Source of the DNA: RUG11237 sp045119215
GTDB taxonomy: Bacteria > Bacillota > Clostridia > Lachnospirales > Lachnospiraceae
Direction of reading: 5' to 3'
Length of the DNA: 31,584 nucleotides
Assembly (NCBI GenBank): GCA_045119215.1
Contig: JBGVDD010000197.1
Coordinates: 1-31,584, forward strand
Below are positions 15,944 through 25,171 of the stretch, in pieces (the first letter of the stretch is position 1; every line of letters starts with the position of its first letter). A program made the translations under genes and the position numbers. Under the pieces are notes generated by a model, which saw only the letters and a list, made by a program, of their open reading frames with translations, was not told the origin of the DNA and did no database searches.

Positions 15944-16579
15944 ATGGAAAAAAGTGACATAGACTATACAGTATATTTATGTACCGACAGAACCTGCTTA
16001 GGGCAGAAGGATTTTTATGAAACTATTAGGAATGCCATTTTAGGTGGCTGTTCTGTAGTTCAATTAAGAGAGAAAAATATAGACACCAGAGAATATATTA
16101 GAATAGCTGAGAAAGTAAGAGAGGTGACCAAGGGGCTTTCTGTCCCCTTGATAATTAACGACAGGGTAGATGTGTGCCTGGCAGTGGATGCTGATGGGGT
16201 CCATTTAGGTCAGGAAGATATGGAAGTGTCTACAGCAAGAAAATTATTAGGAGAAGACAAAATTATAGGGTGTTCAGCCCATAATCTAGAGGAAGCAGAG
16301 GCAGCTTGGCACCAGGGAGCGGATTACCTTGGGGTAGGTGCTATCTTTTCTACAAATACCAAGCAGAACACGGTAGATACGTCCATAGATGTATTGAAGG
16401 AGATTTGTAACTTGGTAAAGCTTCCTGTGGTTGCTATTGGAGGCATTGGAGAGGATAATGTGGGGCAGCTAGCAGAGGCAAACATTAAAGGAATTGCAGT
16501 AGTTTCAGCCATTATGGCAAAGGAAGACAGTAAACTGGCAGCAAAAAGACTGCGTCAATTGATGGGGGAAATATTATAA
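15944..16579 (+). CDS. thiE: Thiamine-phosphate synthase
   Basis: A 211-aa TIM-barrel enzyme that joins HMP pyrophosphate and thiazole phosphate to make thiamine monophosphate. Family motifs are clear: VVQLREKN (residues 38-45), PLIINDRVDVCLAVDADGVHLGQEDM, IIGCSAHN, GADYLGVGAIFST and VVAIGGI with the phosphate-binding loop. AAGGAAG precedes the ATG. It is the first gene of a coupled operon; its TAA shares one base with the next ATG (taatg). No TPP riboswitch was seen upstream; the tRNA terminator occupies that place. Confidence 0.95.
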   Translation: MEKSDIDYTVYLCTDRTCLGQKDFYETIRNAILGGCSVVQLREKNIDTREYIRIAEKVREVTKGLSVPLIINDRVDVCLAVDADGVHLGQEDMEVSTARKLLGEDKIIGCSAHNLEEAEAAWHQGADYLGVGAIFSTNTKQNTVDTSIDVLKEICNLVKLPVVAIGGIGEDNVGQLAEANIKGIAVVSAIMAKEDSKLAAKRLRQLMGEIL

Positions 16580-17223
16580 TGAAGAATTTTAAAGCGGCAA
16601 TATTTGATTTGGATGGAACGATTTTGGATTCCATGTGGGTATGGAAACGTGTGGATGAAGAATTTTTAGGAAGACGGAACATAGAGATTCCATCAGATTA
16701 TGTGAAAGCAATCTCGGCATTGAATCTAAGAACGGCGGCAGAATACACCAAGGAAAGATTTGATTTGCCGGAATCTGTGGAAGATATTATGGATGAATGG
16801 TTTCAGATGGCAGTAAGGGAGTATGCAGAGGATGTATGCTTAAAATCCAATGCCAGAGAATATTTGGCATACTTAAAGGCAAAGGGAATGAAGCTTGCTG
16901 TGGCAACCTCATCTCATGAGGGATTGTTTCTTCCGTGTTTGGAAAACAATGAGGTGTATGAGTTTTTTGATACTATTGTTACTACCGTGGAAGTGGAGAG
17001 GGGAAAAGAGTTTCCAGATGTGTATTTAGAGGCGGCAAGAAGAATGGAAGTAAAGCCCTCTGAGTGTATGGTATTTGAAGATATTCTAAAAGGAGTTCAG
17101 GCGGCAAAGGAAGGTGGCTTTTATGTGGTTGCCTTGGCTGAGGAGCATTCCAAGGAGGATGAAGAAGCCATCAGGGAAAGTGCAGACCAATACATAAAAG
17201 AGTTTGAGGAGATGATGGAATAG
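16579..17223 (+). CDS. HAD superfamily phosphatase in the thiamine operon
   Basis: A 214-aa HAD hydrolase of the beta-phosphoglucomutase-like subfamily. Motif I is FDLDGTILDS (Asp10 nucleophile, Asp12 acid/base), motif II is VATSSH near residue 113, the Lys region is at about 136 (ERGKEFPDVYLEA) and motif III is MVFEDILKGVQAA. A helical cap lies at about 18-85. The start overlaps thiE by one base and its TAG overlaps the thiD GTG by one base, so all three are translationally coupled. From context it may dephosphorylate thiamine monophosphate or a related vitamin phosphate; sequence alone cannot show this, since the subfamily is broad. Confidence 0.88.
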   Translation: MKNFKAAIFDLDGTILDSMWVWKRVDEEFLGRRNIEIPSDYVKAISALNLRTAAEYTKERFDLPESVEDIMDEWFQMAVREYAEDVCLKSNAREYLAYLKAKGMKLAVATSSHEGLFLPCLENNEVYEFFDTIVTTVEVERGKEFPDVYLEAARRMEVKPSECMVFEDILKGVQAAKEGGFYVVALAEEHSKEDEEAIRESADQYIKEFEEMME

Positions 17224-18032
17224 TGAAAACGGTGCTAACCATAGCAGGGAGTGATTGCAGTGGGGGAGCAGGAATTCAGGCAGACTTAAAGACTATGATG
17301 GCTCATGGGGTTTATGGAATGAGTGTGATTACAGCCCTGACAGCACAGAATACTTTAGGGGTAAGCAAGGTATCAAAGGTGGAAGATGAAATGGTTGAGG
17401 CTCAGCTAGAGAGTGTGTTTCAAGATATTTTTCCAGATGCAGTGAAAGTAGGTATGGTGTATGCAGCTTCTACCATGGAAATTATAGTTAAGATACTGGA
17501 AAAATACAGACCCAAACATATTGTGGTGGATACGGTGATGGTCTCAAGCAGTGGAAAGGACCTGTTAAAGAAGGATGCAATGGTGGCACTGCAAGAAAAG
17601 CTGCTACCTTTGGCAACGGTTATTACTCCCAATATGCAAGAGGCAGAAAGACTCTCAGGTATTGTGGTAAAAAATCGGGAAGGGCAGATAGAAAGTGCTA
17701 AGGTATTGTCTTTGTGTTATCCCGGGGCTATCCTCATAAAAGGGGGGCACGCTGTGGATAACGCAGACGATTTGCTGTATGAATGTGGAAAAGAAGTATG
17801 GTTTCCGGGAGAAAAGCTTGACAATCCCAACACCCACGGTACGGGATGTACTCTCTCTTCTGCTATTACCAGTAATTTGGCATTGGGTTATGATGTGGAG
17901 GAAAGTGTAAGAAGGGCAAAGGGGTATATTACAGGGGCAATTCAAGCAGGACTTAACCTAGGGCAGGGGTCAGGCCCACTTAGGCATGACTGGCGTGCTT
18001 TGGATAAGCAGGGTCATCAGGTAGGTATATGA
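17223..18032 (+). CDS. thiD: Hydroxymethylpyrimidine/phosphomethylpyrimidine kinase
   Basis: A 269-aa ribokinase-like enzyme that phosphorylates HMP and HMP phosphate to give HMP pyrophosphate, the pyrimidine substrate of ThiE. Signatures: VLTIAGSDCSGGAGIQADLK at the N-terminus, DTVMVSSSG, VITPNMQEAERLSG, LIKGGH, and THGTGCTLSSAI containing the anion hole and catalytic residue region. The start is GTG, overlapping the HAD stop by one base. Its TGA overlaps the next ATG (atga). The ThiD-type N-terminus and GG(H/A) region favour ThiD over the related pyridoxal kinase. Confidence 0.94.
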   Translation: MKTVLTIAGSDCSGGAGIQADLKTMMAHGVYGMSVITALTAQNTLGVSKVSKVEDEMVEAQLESVFQDIFPDAVKVGMVYAASTMEIIVKILEKYRPKHIVVDTVMVSSSGKDLLKKDAMVALQEKLLPLATVITPNMQEAERLSGIVVKNREGQIESAKVLSLCYPGAILIKGGHAVDNADDLLYECGKEVWFPGEKLDNPNTHGTGCTLSSAITSNLALGYDVEESVRRAKGYITGAIQAGLNLGQGSGPLRHDWRALDKQGHQVGI

Positions 18033-18895
18033 ATAAAGAAGAGAAGCAGGTGAAAGACAACATGAAAAGACAAAAAAGAGTAGCAGTTATCAATGATATT
18101 ACAGGTTTTGGAAGATGTTCTATTGCAGCGGCACTGCCTATTATTTCCGCAATGAAAATACAATGTTGTCCACTGCCAACAGCCATACTTTCTGCTCATA
18201 CAGGATTTGAAAATTATTTTCTCAGGGACTTTACAAAAGATATGAAACCTTATATGGAGCACTGGAAATCCCAAAAACTGGAGTTTGATGGAATTGCTAC
18301 AGGATTTTTGGGCTCGAAAGAGCAGATAGAGGAGGTTATCCATTTTTTTGATTTGTTCAAGACAAAGGATAATCTGGTATTGGTAGATCCGGTGATGGGG
18401 GACTATGGAAAATTATACAGTTCTTATACGGAAGAAATGTGTGAGGAAATGAAAAAATTAGTTCCATATGCGGATATTCTTACACCAAATTTAACAGAAG
18501 CTTGCAGATTATTGGATATTCCTTATGAAGAAGCGGATACTTCTAAGGAAGGGTTAAGGAAGATATGTGAGGAATTAAGCTCAATGGGACCGGAAAGGAT
18601 TGTGATTACCGGGCTGCAGGGAAATGATTTGATCACCAATTATCTGTATGAGAAAGGAAAAGATACAAGAGAGGTTTTAGTGGATAAAATCGGAAAGGAT
18701 CGTTCGGGAACCGGGGATGTATTTTCCTCTGTATTGTTTGGGGATATAATCAATGGAAAAGAATTTTATGGGGCTGCCAAGCATGCGGCAGATTTTATTA
18801 CCAAAGTGATACGGTATACTGTAAAGCTGCGTACGCCAGAACATTATGGTTTATGTTTTGAGAGATATCTATACGAATTAGGTCAGGAGAGTTAA
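18029..18895 (+). CDS. pdxK: Pyridoxamine/pyridoxal kinase
   Basis: A 288-aa ribokinase-superfamily enzyme of the PdxK/PdxY type, converting B6 vitamers to their 5'-phosphates with ATP. Visible motifs: VINDITGFGRCS near residue 20, PTAILSAHTGFENY, LVLVDPVMGDYGKLY, ADILTPNLTEACRL and DRSGTGDVFSSVLFG (anion hole and catalytic Asp). The first ATG overlaps thiD by 4 bases; an internal ATG at 18062 would remove 11 charged residues and cannot be excluded. It ends one base before the radical SAM start. Its product PLP is a cofactor for enzymes such as the TrpB2 protein in this window. Confidence 0.9.
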   Translation: MNKEEKQVKDNMKRQKRVAVINDITGFGRCSIAAALPIISAMKIQCCPLPTAILSAHTGFENYFLRDFTKDMKPYMEHWKSQKLEFDGIATGFLGSKEQIEEVIHFFDLFKTKDNLVLVDPVMGDYGKLYSSYTEEMCEEMKKLVPYADILTPNLTEACRLLDIPYEEADTSKEGLRKICEELSSMGPERIVITGLQGNDLITNYLYEKGKDTREVLVDKIGKDRSGTGDVFSSVLFGDIINGKEFYGAAKHAADFITKVIRYTVKLRTPEHYGLCFERYLYELGQES

Positions 18896-18896
18896 T

Positions 18897-19562
18897 ATGA
18901 TTTTATATGGAGTAAAACAGGGAAAGTATTATAATATCGAAAATTTTAAGCATGATTTATCCGATATGGAAGAAAAGGGGTTTTCCAAAAAGATTTATAT
19001 CAATGTTACCAACAAGTGTAATTGTGCCTGTACCTTTTGTCTTCGTAGTACAAAAGAGATGAATGAAAACAACAGTCTATGGTTAAAGAAAGACAATACT
19101 GCACAAATGATTATCGGTAAGTTCAAGGAATACGACTGGAAAAATCTGGAAGAGATAATTTTCTGTGGTTTTGGGGAACCTACCATGTGTATGGATACGG
19201 TATTAGAAGTGGCAGATTATTTAAAGAATACCCACAAGGAGATTCCTCTTCGATTAAATACCAACGGCTCTGCTAACCGTGAAAATCATCGGGATGTGGC
19301 GAAAGAATTGCAGGGACTGATAGATACTGTCTCTATCAGTTTAAATGCTTCCAATGCCAAAAAGTACTATGAGATTACCAGAAGTAAATACAAGGAGCAG
19401 GCCTATGAAGATATGCTTGATTTTGCAAAAGAATGTGAAAGCTATGTTCCCAATGTGGTATTGACTATTGTTGATTGCATTGGAGAAGAGGAGATTGCGG
19501 CGTGTAAAAAGGTTTGTGAGGATAGAAATCTTACACTGCGCATCAGACCTTTTGAAACCTAA
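18897..19562 (+). CDS. Radical SAM protein, TatD family-associated type
   Basis: A 221-aa radical SAM protein. The CxxxCxxC cluster motif is Cys41, Cys45 and Cys48 in NKCNCACTFCLR, with an extra Cys43. FCGFGEPTM is the GGE-like SAM-binding motif, and LRLNTNGSANR and VSISLNASN are core strands 4-5. There is no C-terminal SPASM or extra cluster domain, and the size fits the small TatD-associated group, normally found next to or fused with TatD nucleases. No tatD gene is in the window. It follows the pyridoxamine kinase by one base, with aggaga as binding site. Substrate unknown. Confidence 0.82.
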   Translation: MILYGVKQGKYYNIENFKHDLSDMEEKGFSKKIYINVTNKCNCACTFCLRSTKEMNENNSLWLKKDNTAQMIIGKFKEYDWKNLEEIIFCGFGEPTMCMDTVLEVADYLKNTHKEIPLRLNTNGSANRENHRDVAKELQGLIDTVSISLNASNAKKYYEITRSKYKEQAYEDMLDFAKECESYVPNVVLTIVDCIGEEEIAACKKVCEDRNLTLRIRPFET

Positions 19563-19567
19563 AAAAC

Positions 19568-19598
19568 GTAACAGCTTAGCCATAGGCTAAACTGTTAC
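19568..19598. repeat. Dispersed intergenic hairpin repeat, copy 2
   Basis: gtaacagcttagcc (19568-19581), a 3-base loop and ggctaaactgttac (19585-19598). It lies 5 bases after the radical SAM stop and is followed by gaaatcgggcaatgcc, a sequence related to that beside copy 3. Confidence 0.8.
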
Positions 19599-19647
19599 GA
19601 AATCGGGCAATGCCGACAAATGCGAAATATATATAAAAAAATTATAA

Positions 19648-19685
19648 AAAAAGAGTGAATTTTTTGGAAAGAATTCGCTCTTTTT
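19648..19685 (+). terminator. Terminator of the thiE-rSAM operon
   Basis: aaaaagagtgaatt (19648-19661) pairs with aattcgctcttttt (19672-19685), one non-Watson-Crick pair, with a T run at the end of the 3' arm. Confidence 0.78.
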
Positions 19686-19688
19686 CTG

Positions 19689-19718
19689 TTTACAAACAGG
19701 TGGGACAAGTAGTATTAT
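19689..19718 (+). promoter_or_regulatory. Promoter of the antiporter gene
   Basis: TTTACA (19689-19694), 18 bases, TATTAT (19713-19718). It lies just after the upstream terminator and 43 bases before the start codon. Confidence 0.65.
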
Positions 19719-19761
19719 ATTCAAGAAGTAAGGTGAAAACCAGAAAGAGAGGATACATGGT

Positions 19762-21021
19762 ATGTCAGAATATCGTTTTTTGTTTGACCTGGCATTAATT
19801 TTGTTAAGCACAAAATTATTTGGACTGGTGACAAAAAAGTTTAATATGCCCCAGGTGGTGGGAGCGTTACTGGCGGGAGTAATTTTAGGACCAGCAGTTT
19901 TGGGAGTTATGTCAGAAACTTCATTTATTACGGAAGTGGCAGAGATTGGCGTTATTGTGTTAATGTTCTGTGCCGGAATGGAAACAGATGTGAATGAATT
20001 AAAGCGCTCAGGAGCAGCTTCCTTTGTGATTGCATTGGCGGGAGTGATTGTACCCATTATTGGCGGTTTTGGGGTGGCTTATTTTTTTAACAAGCCGGAT
20101 ATGATTGCGTCAGACGCAGCAGGCAGTATTTTCCTTCAAAATATTTTTATCGGTATTATTTTAACAGCAACTTCTGTTAGTATTACTGTGGAAACCTTAA
20201 AAGAAATTGGTAAGCTAAAGACAGCTTCTGGAAATGCAATTTTAGGAGCGGCTATCATAGATGATATTCTTGGTATTATAGCCCTTACTGTGATCACCAG
20301 TATGGCAGACTCTTCTGTAAAGATTGGTGTAGTGTTAGTAAAGATTGTGGCTTTTTTTGCAGTGGCGGCAGTAGCTGGATTTTTATTCTATAAATTCTAC
20401 GTTAGCTGGTTTGAAAGAAGTGGAAAGGGTATGCATCGTCATTCCATTGTAGTGTTTGTATTTTGTCTGTTAATGTCTTACATTGCAGAAGAATTTTTTG
20501 GAGTGGCAGATATTACAGGTGCCTTTATTGCAGGATTGATTGTCTCCTGTACCCATAAAGAAAAATATGTGTCTGCCAAGTTTGACACGTTGTCCTATCT
20601 TTTATTGTCCCCGGTATTTTTTGCCAGTATTGGACTAAAAGTGGAACTGCCAAAGATGAATATTACTTTGGTAACCTTTGCAGTAGTGCTGACCGTGGTA
20701 GCAGTTTTGACAAAAGTTGTGGGCTGTGGTATTGGTTCTTTGCTATGCAAATATGAAATGATGGATAGTATCCGCATTGGTGTGGGAATGGTATCTCGAG
20801 GAGAGGTAGCCTTGATTGTGGCAAGTAAGGGAGCGGCTGTAGGACTGCTGGGAAGCAATTTCCTTGGACCAGTAGTCATTGTGGTTTTGATTACTACCAT
20901 TATTACCCCTATTTTACTAAAGATTGTATATCGGGATGGAAAGCACGAGATCCAGGAAAAAACGGTGGAAAATGGCTTTGGTCAGGGATTTGAACAGTTG
21001 GATGATTTGAGAAGAAAATAA
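19762..21021 (+). CDS. Cation/proton antiporter, CPA2 (KefB-like) family
   Basis: A 419-aa integral membrane protein with about 12-13 hydrophobic segments and the Na+/H+ exchanger fold (PF00999). Typical stretches are FNMPQVVGALLAGVILGPAV, a conserved acidic pair in ILGAAIIDDILGIIALT, ITGAFIAGLIVS, SPVFFASIGLKV and SRGEVALIVASKGA near residue 350. It exchanges Na+ or K+ for protons across the cytoplasmic membrane; the ion is not predictable here. It lacks the C-terminal TrkA nucleotide-binding domain of true KefB/KefC, ending in a short charged tail. It is monocistronic, between its own promoter and a strong terminator. Confidence 0.9.
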   Translation: MSEYRFLFDLALILLSTKLFGLVTKKFNMPQVVGALLAGVILGPAVLGVMSETSFITEVAEIGVIVLMFCAGMETDVNELKRSGAASFVIALAGVIVPIIGGFGVAYFFNKPDMIASDAAGSIFLQNIFIGIILTATSVSITVETLKEIGKLKTASGNAILGAAIIDDILGIIALTVITSMADSSVKIGVVLVKIVAFFAVAAVAGFLFYKFYVSWFERSGKGMHRHSIVVFVFCLLMSYIAEEFFGVADITGAFIAGLIVSCTHKEKYVSAKFDTLSYLLLSPVFFASIGLKVELPKMNITLVTFAVVLTVVAVLTKVVGCGIGSLLCKYEMMDSIRIGVGMVSRGEVALIVASKGAAVGLLGSNFLGPVVIVVLITTIITPILLKIVYRDGKHEIQEKTVENGFGQGFEQLDDLRRK

Positions 21022-21037
21022 AAAAGATATGAGTTTC

Positions 21038-21078
21038 AAAAGCTCCAGATATTCTTAGGAATATCTGGAGCTTTTTGT
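21038..21078 (+). terminator. Strong rho-independent terminator
   Basis: A perfect 17-pair stem, left arm 21038-21054 and right arm 21059-21075, encloses a ttag loop and ends in a T run. Confidence 0.95.
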
Positions 21079-21176
21079 ATAATTTGAAAAATTTGATACA
21101 AAATATGTATATGAGAATTGCTGCATTGTATTTAAGCAATTTATTATATTGTAAGCAAAAAAAGGAGAGTAAAGTT

Positions 21177-21437
21177 ATGAAAGCGATTGTTGATAAAAAT
21201 ACCTGTATTGGATGTGGGCTCTGTGCAGGAATCTGTCCGGAGATTTATACCATGGATGAGGATGGAAAGTCAGTGGCATCAGATGAGGTGATACCGGATG
21301 CATTGGAAGGGGAGGCAACGGATGCCATGCATCAATGTCCTGTAGATGCTATCAGTATGTCTGAGCAAAAAGGCGCAGAAAATAAAAGTGATGTAGCACA
21401 GGCAAAGGACTGGGTAGACAACGGCAGTCATTTATAG
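21177..21437 (+). CDS. [4Fe-4S] ferredoxin
   Basis: An 86-aa acidic electron carrier. CIGCGLCAGICP supplies Cys10, Cys13 and Cys16 plus an extra Cys20, and Cys54 in HQCPVDAI supplies the remote ligand of a single [4Fe-4S] cluster; the second half does not hold a second full CxxCxxC, so this is a mono-cluster rather than a 2x[4Fe-4S] ferredoxin. The ATG at 21177 follows aaaggaga at 21161-21168; the longer upstream frame has no binding site. It lies 10 bases before the PFOR gene, so it is likely its electron acceptor. Confidence 0.9.
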   Translation: MKAIVDKNTCIGCGLCAGICPEIYTMDEDGKSVASDEVIPDALEGEATDAMHQCPVDAISMSEQKGAENKSDVAQAKDWVDNGSHL

Positions 21438-21447
21438 GAGGGTGGAT

Positions 21448-24400
21448 ATGAAGGAAATGACAATAGATGGGAATACAGGGGCGGCTTATGTTGCCTATGC
21501 ATTTACCCAGGTAGCTGCCATCTATCCTATTACCCCCAGTTCAACCATGGCTGAACTTACGGAAAGCTGGTCTGTACAGGGAAAACAGAATCTGTTTGGA
21601 CAGCCGGTAAGGGTAGTGCAGATGCAGTCGGAAGCAGGGGCGGCAGGAGCCATGCACGGAGCTTTGCAGTCAGGAGCATTGGCAACCACATTTACAGCAT
21701 CCCAGGGATTATTGCTGATGATACCCAATATGTATAAGATGGCAGGAGAGTTATTGCCGGGAGTGTTTCATGTAAGTGCCAGGGCACTGTCGGCCCAGGC
21801 ATTAAATATCTTTGGAGATCATCAGGATGTGATGGCAACCCGTCAGACGGGATGTGTGATTCTGTGCGCTTGTTCTGTGCAGGAAGTGGTGGACCTGGCA
21901 TTGGTTGCCCATTTATCTGCAATTACGGGGGAACTCCCGGTGGTACATTTTTTTGACGGATTTCGAACCTCCCATGAGATACAAAAAGTCCAGGTGCCAG
22001 ACTATGAGGAGTACGAAAAAATTTTTGATGAGCAGTCCGTGTATCAATTTCAGGAAAAAGTATTGTCCCCCAATCATCCGGTGACCAAAGGGACAGCCCA
22101 AAATTCTGATATCTATTTTCAGACCAGGGAGGTAAGTGAAAAGTATTACAGACAAATGATTTTCACCGTAATGGAAAATATGAAACTTCAGGAGGGCATC
22201 ACCCACCGCAGCTATCATCTATTTGATTACTATGGCAGTAGTCAGGCAAAGTATGTCATTGTTGCCATGGGCTCAGTCTGTGAGACCATACAAGAGGTGA
22301 TTGATGAATTACAGCTAAAAGGAAACCAGGACTGTGGATTGATTCAGGTACGTTTATACCGGCCTTTTTCCAGAGAACATTTCTTAGAATGTATACCGGA
22401 AGGTATAGAAGCCATGGCCGTACTGGATAGAACCAAAGAACCAGGCGCTTTAGGGGAACCTTTATATCTGGATGTGGCAGAGTGTATGTATCAGAGTGGA
22501 AAGAAAATACGTCTGGCAGCGGGAAGATATGGTCTTGGTTCCAAAAATACCACACCGGAACAAATTATGGCAGTGTATGAGAACTTGTGGCAAAGGAAAG
22601 AAGAGTACAAAGAACATTTTACCATAGGAATCGTGGATGATGTGATGCACACTTCCCTGGAGCGAAAAGAAAAAGATGTGTTTTACTGTAAACACATACA
22701 AAAGGATAGAGTTCAGTGTAAGTTTTATGGTATGGGTTCAGATGGGACCGTAGGGGCTAATAAGCAGGCAGTGAAACTTATCGGTAACTATACAGATAAA
22801 AAAGTGCAGGCATACTTTGCCTATGATTCTAAGAAATCCGGAGGACTTACCATTTCCCATTTGCGGTTTGGAGATTCAAACATAAAATCTGCGTATTACG
22901 TCCAGGAGGCAGATTATATTGCCTGTCATATGCCTTCCTATCTCTATCGTTACGATATGATTTCCGATTTGAAACCGGGAGGATGTTTTGTGCTAAACTG
23001 TGTCTGGGATAAGGAGACTGTGTTAAAAAAATTACCTGGGTATTATAAGGAGCAGTTGATAAAACAAAAGGCAGAGTTTTATATTATTCATGGACACAAC
23101 ATTGCCCGTGAATTAGGCCTTGGCAATCGTATCAGCATGGTAATGCAGGGAGCCTTTTTTAAATGTAGCAAGGTGATAGAAGAAGAGAAGGCAAAAGAAC
23201 TTTTGGATTTAGAGATTGAGAAAACCTTTGGGAAAAAAGGGGAGAGTATTGTAGAGAAGAATAAAAAAGCACTTAGGGCAGGATTTGAACAGCTACAGAA
23301 AATTGATTTGTCAGAGCTTGAGAAAAGTATGAATACCCATGGAGAGAGTTGTGGCAAAACAGAGAACATGACAGAGAGTGCCAAAGACACTTTAGAGCAG
23401 TTGCAACGGATGGGAAAAAAGCAGGAGGGTTTTCAGGAGTTTATTGAAAATATTATGATTCCCATGGGGGAAAATAAAGGAGATATGCTGCCAGTGAGTG
23501 CCTTTCTTGGCAGGGAAGATGGCAGATTTCCCAATGGGACTGCGGCATTGGAAAAACGCGGGGTTGCCAGTGAAGTTCCCCGCTGGATACCTAAGAACTG
23601 TATTCAGTGTAACCGTTGCGCTTTTATCTGTCCTCATAGCTGCATCCGCCCTTATTTATTGGATGGGACGGAACTAGAGATGGCACCGGAAGACTTTGCC
23701 ACCATTCCAGCCATAGGGGAGGGAGTTTCTGATTATAAGTTTCGTATCCAGGTAAGCCCCTTAGACTGTACCGGCTGTGGCAACTGTGCCGATATCTGTC
23801 CTGCAAAAGAAAAAGCTTTGGTGATGGAGGATATGCAACAACACAGGGATGTTGAGACTCAAAATCATCTATTTGCAGAATATGAGGTAGCCCCAAAAAT
23901 AAAAGTAGAAGACAGCAAAAATGTGAAGACCAGTCAGTTTGCTAAACCTTTGGTAGAATTCACAGGAGCCTGTGCAGGTTGTGGGGAAACGCCTTATATC
24001 AAGCTGGTAACTCAACTGTTTGGAAAACGTATGATCATCGCCAATGCCACAGGATGTTCTTCTATCTGGGGGGCTTCCGCACCCTCAACCCCTTATACCT
24101 GCAATGAGGAGGGCAAAGGGCCGGCCTTTGGCAGTTCTCTGTTTGAGGACAATGCAGAGTATGGGTATGGAATGTATCTGGGCGTACGGCAGATGAGAGA
24201 ACAGCTGCAATTGAAAATAGAAGAATATTTGAGCTTGTGGAATCAACAGGAGAGGCCTGGGGGAGAGCTACAAAGGCTTTTGGCAATCTGGCTTGAGAAG
24301 AAGGAAGACAAAAACCAGGCAGGGAACATTGGAGATGACATCATAGATATGTTGAGTGTATACCAGCCGGTATATACCTGGGAGGAGAAGTGCCTTCAGG

Positions 24401-25086
24401 AAATCCAAAACTTAAAGGATTATTTTGTGAAACCCTCCATATGGCTGGTAGGTGGAGACGGCTGGGCCTATGATATTGGCTTTGGAGGAGTGGACCAGGT
24501 GGTATCTACGGGAGCAGACGTAAATATTCTGGTGTTTGATACGGAGGTGTATTCCAATACCGGGGGACAAATGTCAAAGTCTACCCCTACAGCAGCGGTA
24601 GCAAAATTAGCCAGCAAGGGTAAGGGGACACGAAAGAAAGATTTGGGAAGAATGTTGATGACCTATGAAAATGTGTATATTGCCCAGATTGCCATGGGAG
24701 CAGATATGAATCATACGTTGCAGGCAATCAAAGAGGCAGAAAGCTTTGAAGGTCCTTCCGTGTTAATTGCCTATGCGCCATGTATCAACCACGGAATCAA
24801 AGAGGGAATGGGAAGGAGCATAGAGAATATGCGTCAGGCAGTGGAGTCGGGTTATTTTCATTTGTATCGCTTTGACCCTAGAAGAGAAGAAAAGGGAGAG
24901 AATGTGTTCTCTTTAGACTCCAAGGCCCCAAGCAAAGAGTATATAGACTATATTAAGGGGCAGCTAAGATACACCTATTTAGAAAAAGCAGCACCTAAAG
25001 AGGCAGAGAAGATGTATCAACACGCAAAAGAAGACGCCCACAGAAGATATGAAATCTATAAGCAGATGTCACAACAACAGGTGTGA
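21448..25086 (+). CDS. nifJ: Pyruvate:ferredoxin (flavodoxin) oxidoreductase
   Basis: A 1212-aa single-chain PFOR that oxidises pyruvate to acetyl-CoA and CO2 and passes electrons to ferredoxin. Domains in order: pyruvate-binding N-terminal domain (IYPITPSSTMAE near 25-36), transketolase-C-like domain, gamma domain with FYGMGSDGTVGANK, EKR region, and a two-cluster ferredoxin domain with CIQCNRCAFICP from Cys718 and CTGCGNCADICP from Cys774. The TPP domain has CAGCGETP from Cys842 and GDGWAYDIGFGGVDQV near 1003, then the conserved NTGGQ-SKSTP loop. The length is normal for the family. The ATG at 21448 is chosen over a GTG at 21442 because aggagg at 21437-21442 is correctly spaced from it. Confidence 0.96.
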   Translation: MKEMTIDGNTGAAYVAYAFTQVAAIYPITPSSTMAELTESWSVQGKQNLFGQPVRVVQMQSEAGAAGAMHGALQSGALATTFTASQGLLLMIPNMYKMAGELLPGVFHVSARALSAQALNIFGDHQDVMATRQTGCVILCACSVQEVVDLALVAHLSAITGELPVVHFFDGFRTSHEIQKVQVPDYEEYEKIFDEQSVYQFQEKVLSPNHPVTKGTAQNSDIYFQTREVSEKYYRQMIFTVMENMKLQEGITHRSYHLFDYYGSSQAKYVIVAMGSVCETIQEVIDELQLKGNQDCGLIQVRLYRPFSREHFLECIPEGIEAMAVLDRTKEPGALGEPLYLDVAECMYQSGKKIRLAAGRYGLGSKNTTPEQIMAVYENLWQRKEEYKEHFTIGIVDDVMHTSLERKEKDVFYCKHIQKDRVQCKFYGMGSDGTVGANKQAVKLIGNYTDKKVQAYFAYDSKKSGGLTISHLRFGDSNIKSAYYVQEADYIACHMPSYLYRYDMISDLKPGGCFVLNCVWDKETVLKKLPGYYKEQLIKQKAEFYIIHGHNIARELGLGNRISMVMQGAFFKCSKVIEEEKAKELLDLEIEKTFGKKGESIVEKNKKALRAGFEQLQKIDLSELEKSMNTHGESCGKTENMTESAKDTLEQLQRMGKKQEGFQEFIENIMIPMGENKGDMLPVSAFLGREDGRFPNGTAALEKRGVASEVPRWIPKNCIQCNRCAFICPHSCIRPYLLDGTELEMAPEDFATIPAIGEGVSDYKFRIQVSPLDCTGCGNCADICPAKEKALVMEDMQQHRDVETQNHLFAEYEVAPKIKVEDSKNVKTSQFAKPLVEFTGACAGCGETPYIKLVTQLFGKRMIIANATGCSSIWGASAPSTPYTCNEEGKGPAFGSSLFEDNAEYGYGMYLGVRQMREQLQLKIEEYLSLWNQQERPGGELQRLLAIWLEKKEDKNQAGNIGDDIIDMLSVYQPVYTWEEKCLQEIQNLKDYFVKPSIWLVGGDGWAYDIGFGGVDQVVSTGADVNILVFDTEVYSNTGGQMSKSTPTAAVAKLASKGKGTRKKDLGRMLMTYENVYIAQIAMGADMNHTLQAIKEAESFEGPSVLIAYAPCINHGIKEGMGRSIENMRQAVESGYFHLYRFDPRREEKGENVFSLDSKAPSKEYIDYIKGQLRYTYLEKAAPKEAEKMYQHAKEDAHRRYEIYKQMSQQQV

Positions 25087-25107
25087 AAGTGAGGAAATGC
25101 CCGATGA

Positions 25108-25142
25108 AAAAAGGATTCCATAGTTTTTATGGAATCCTTTTT
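25108..25142. terminator. Terminator between PFOR and thrS
   Basis: A 15-pair stem, left arm 25108-25122 and right arm 25128-25142, with a gtttt loop and flanking A/T runs, so it can act for both converging genes. Confidence 0.88.
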
Positions 25143-25171
25143 GTAATGTTTTATTATTATTTGTTTTATTA

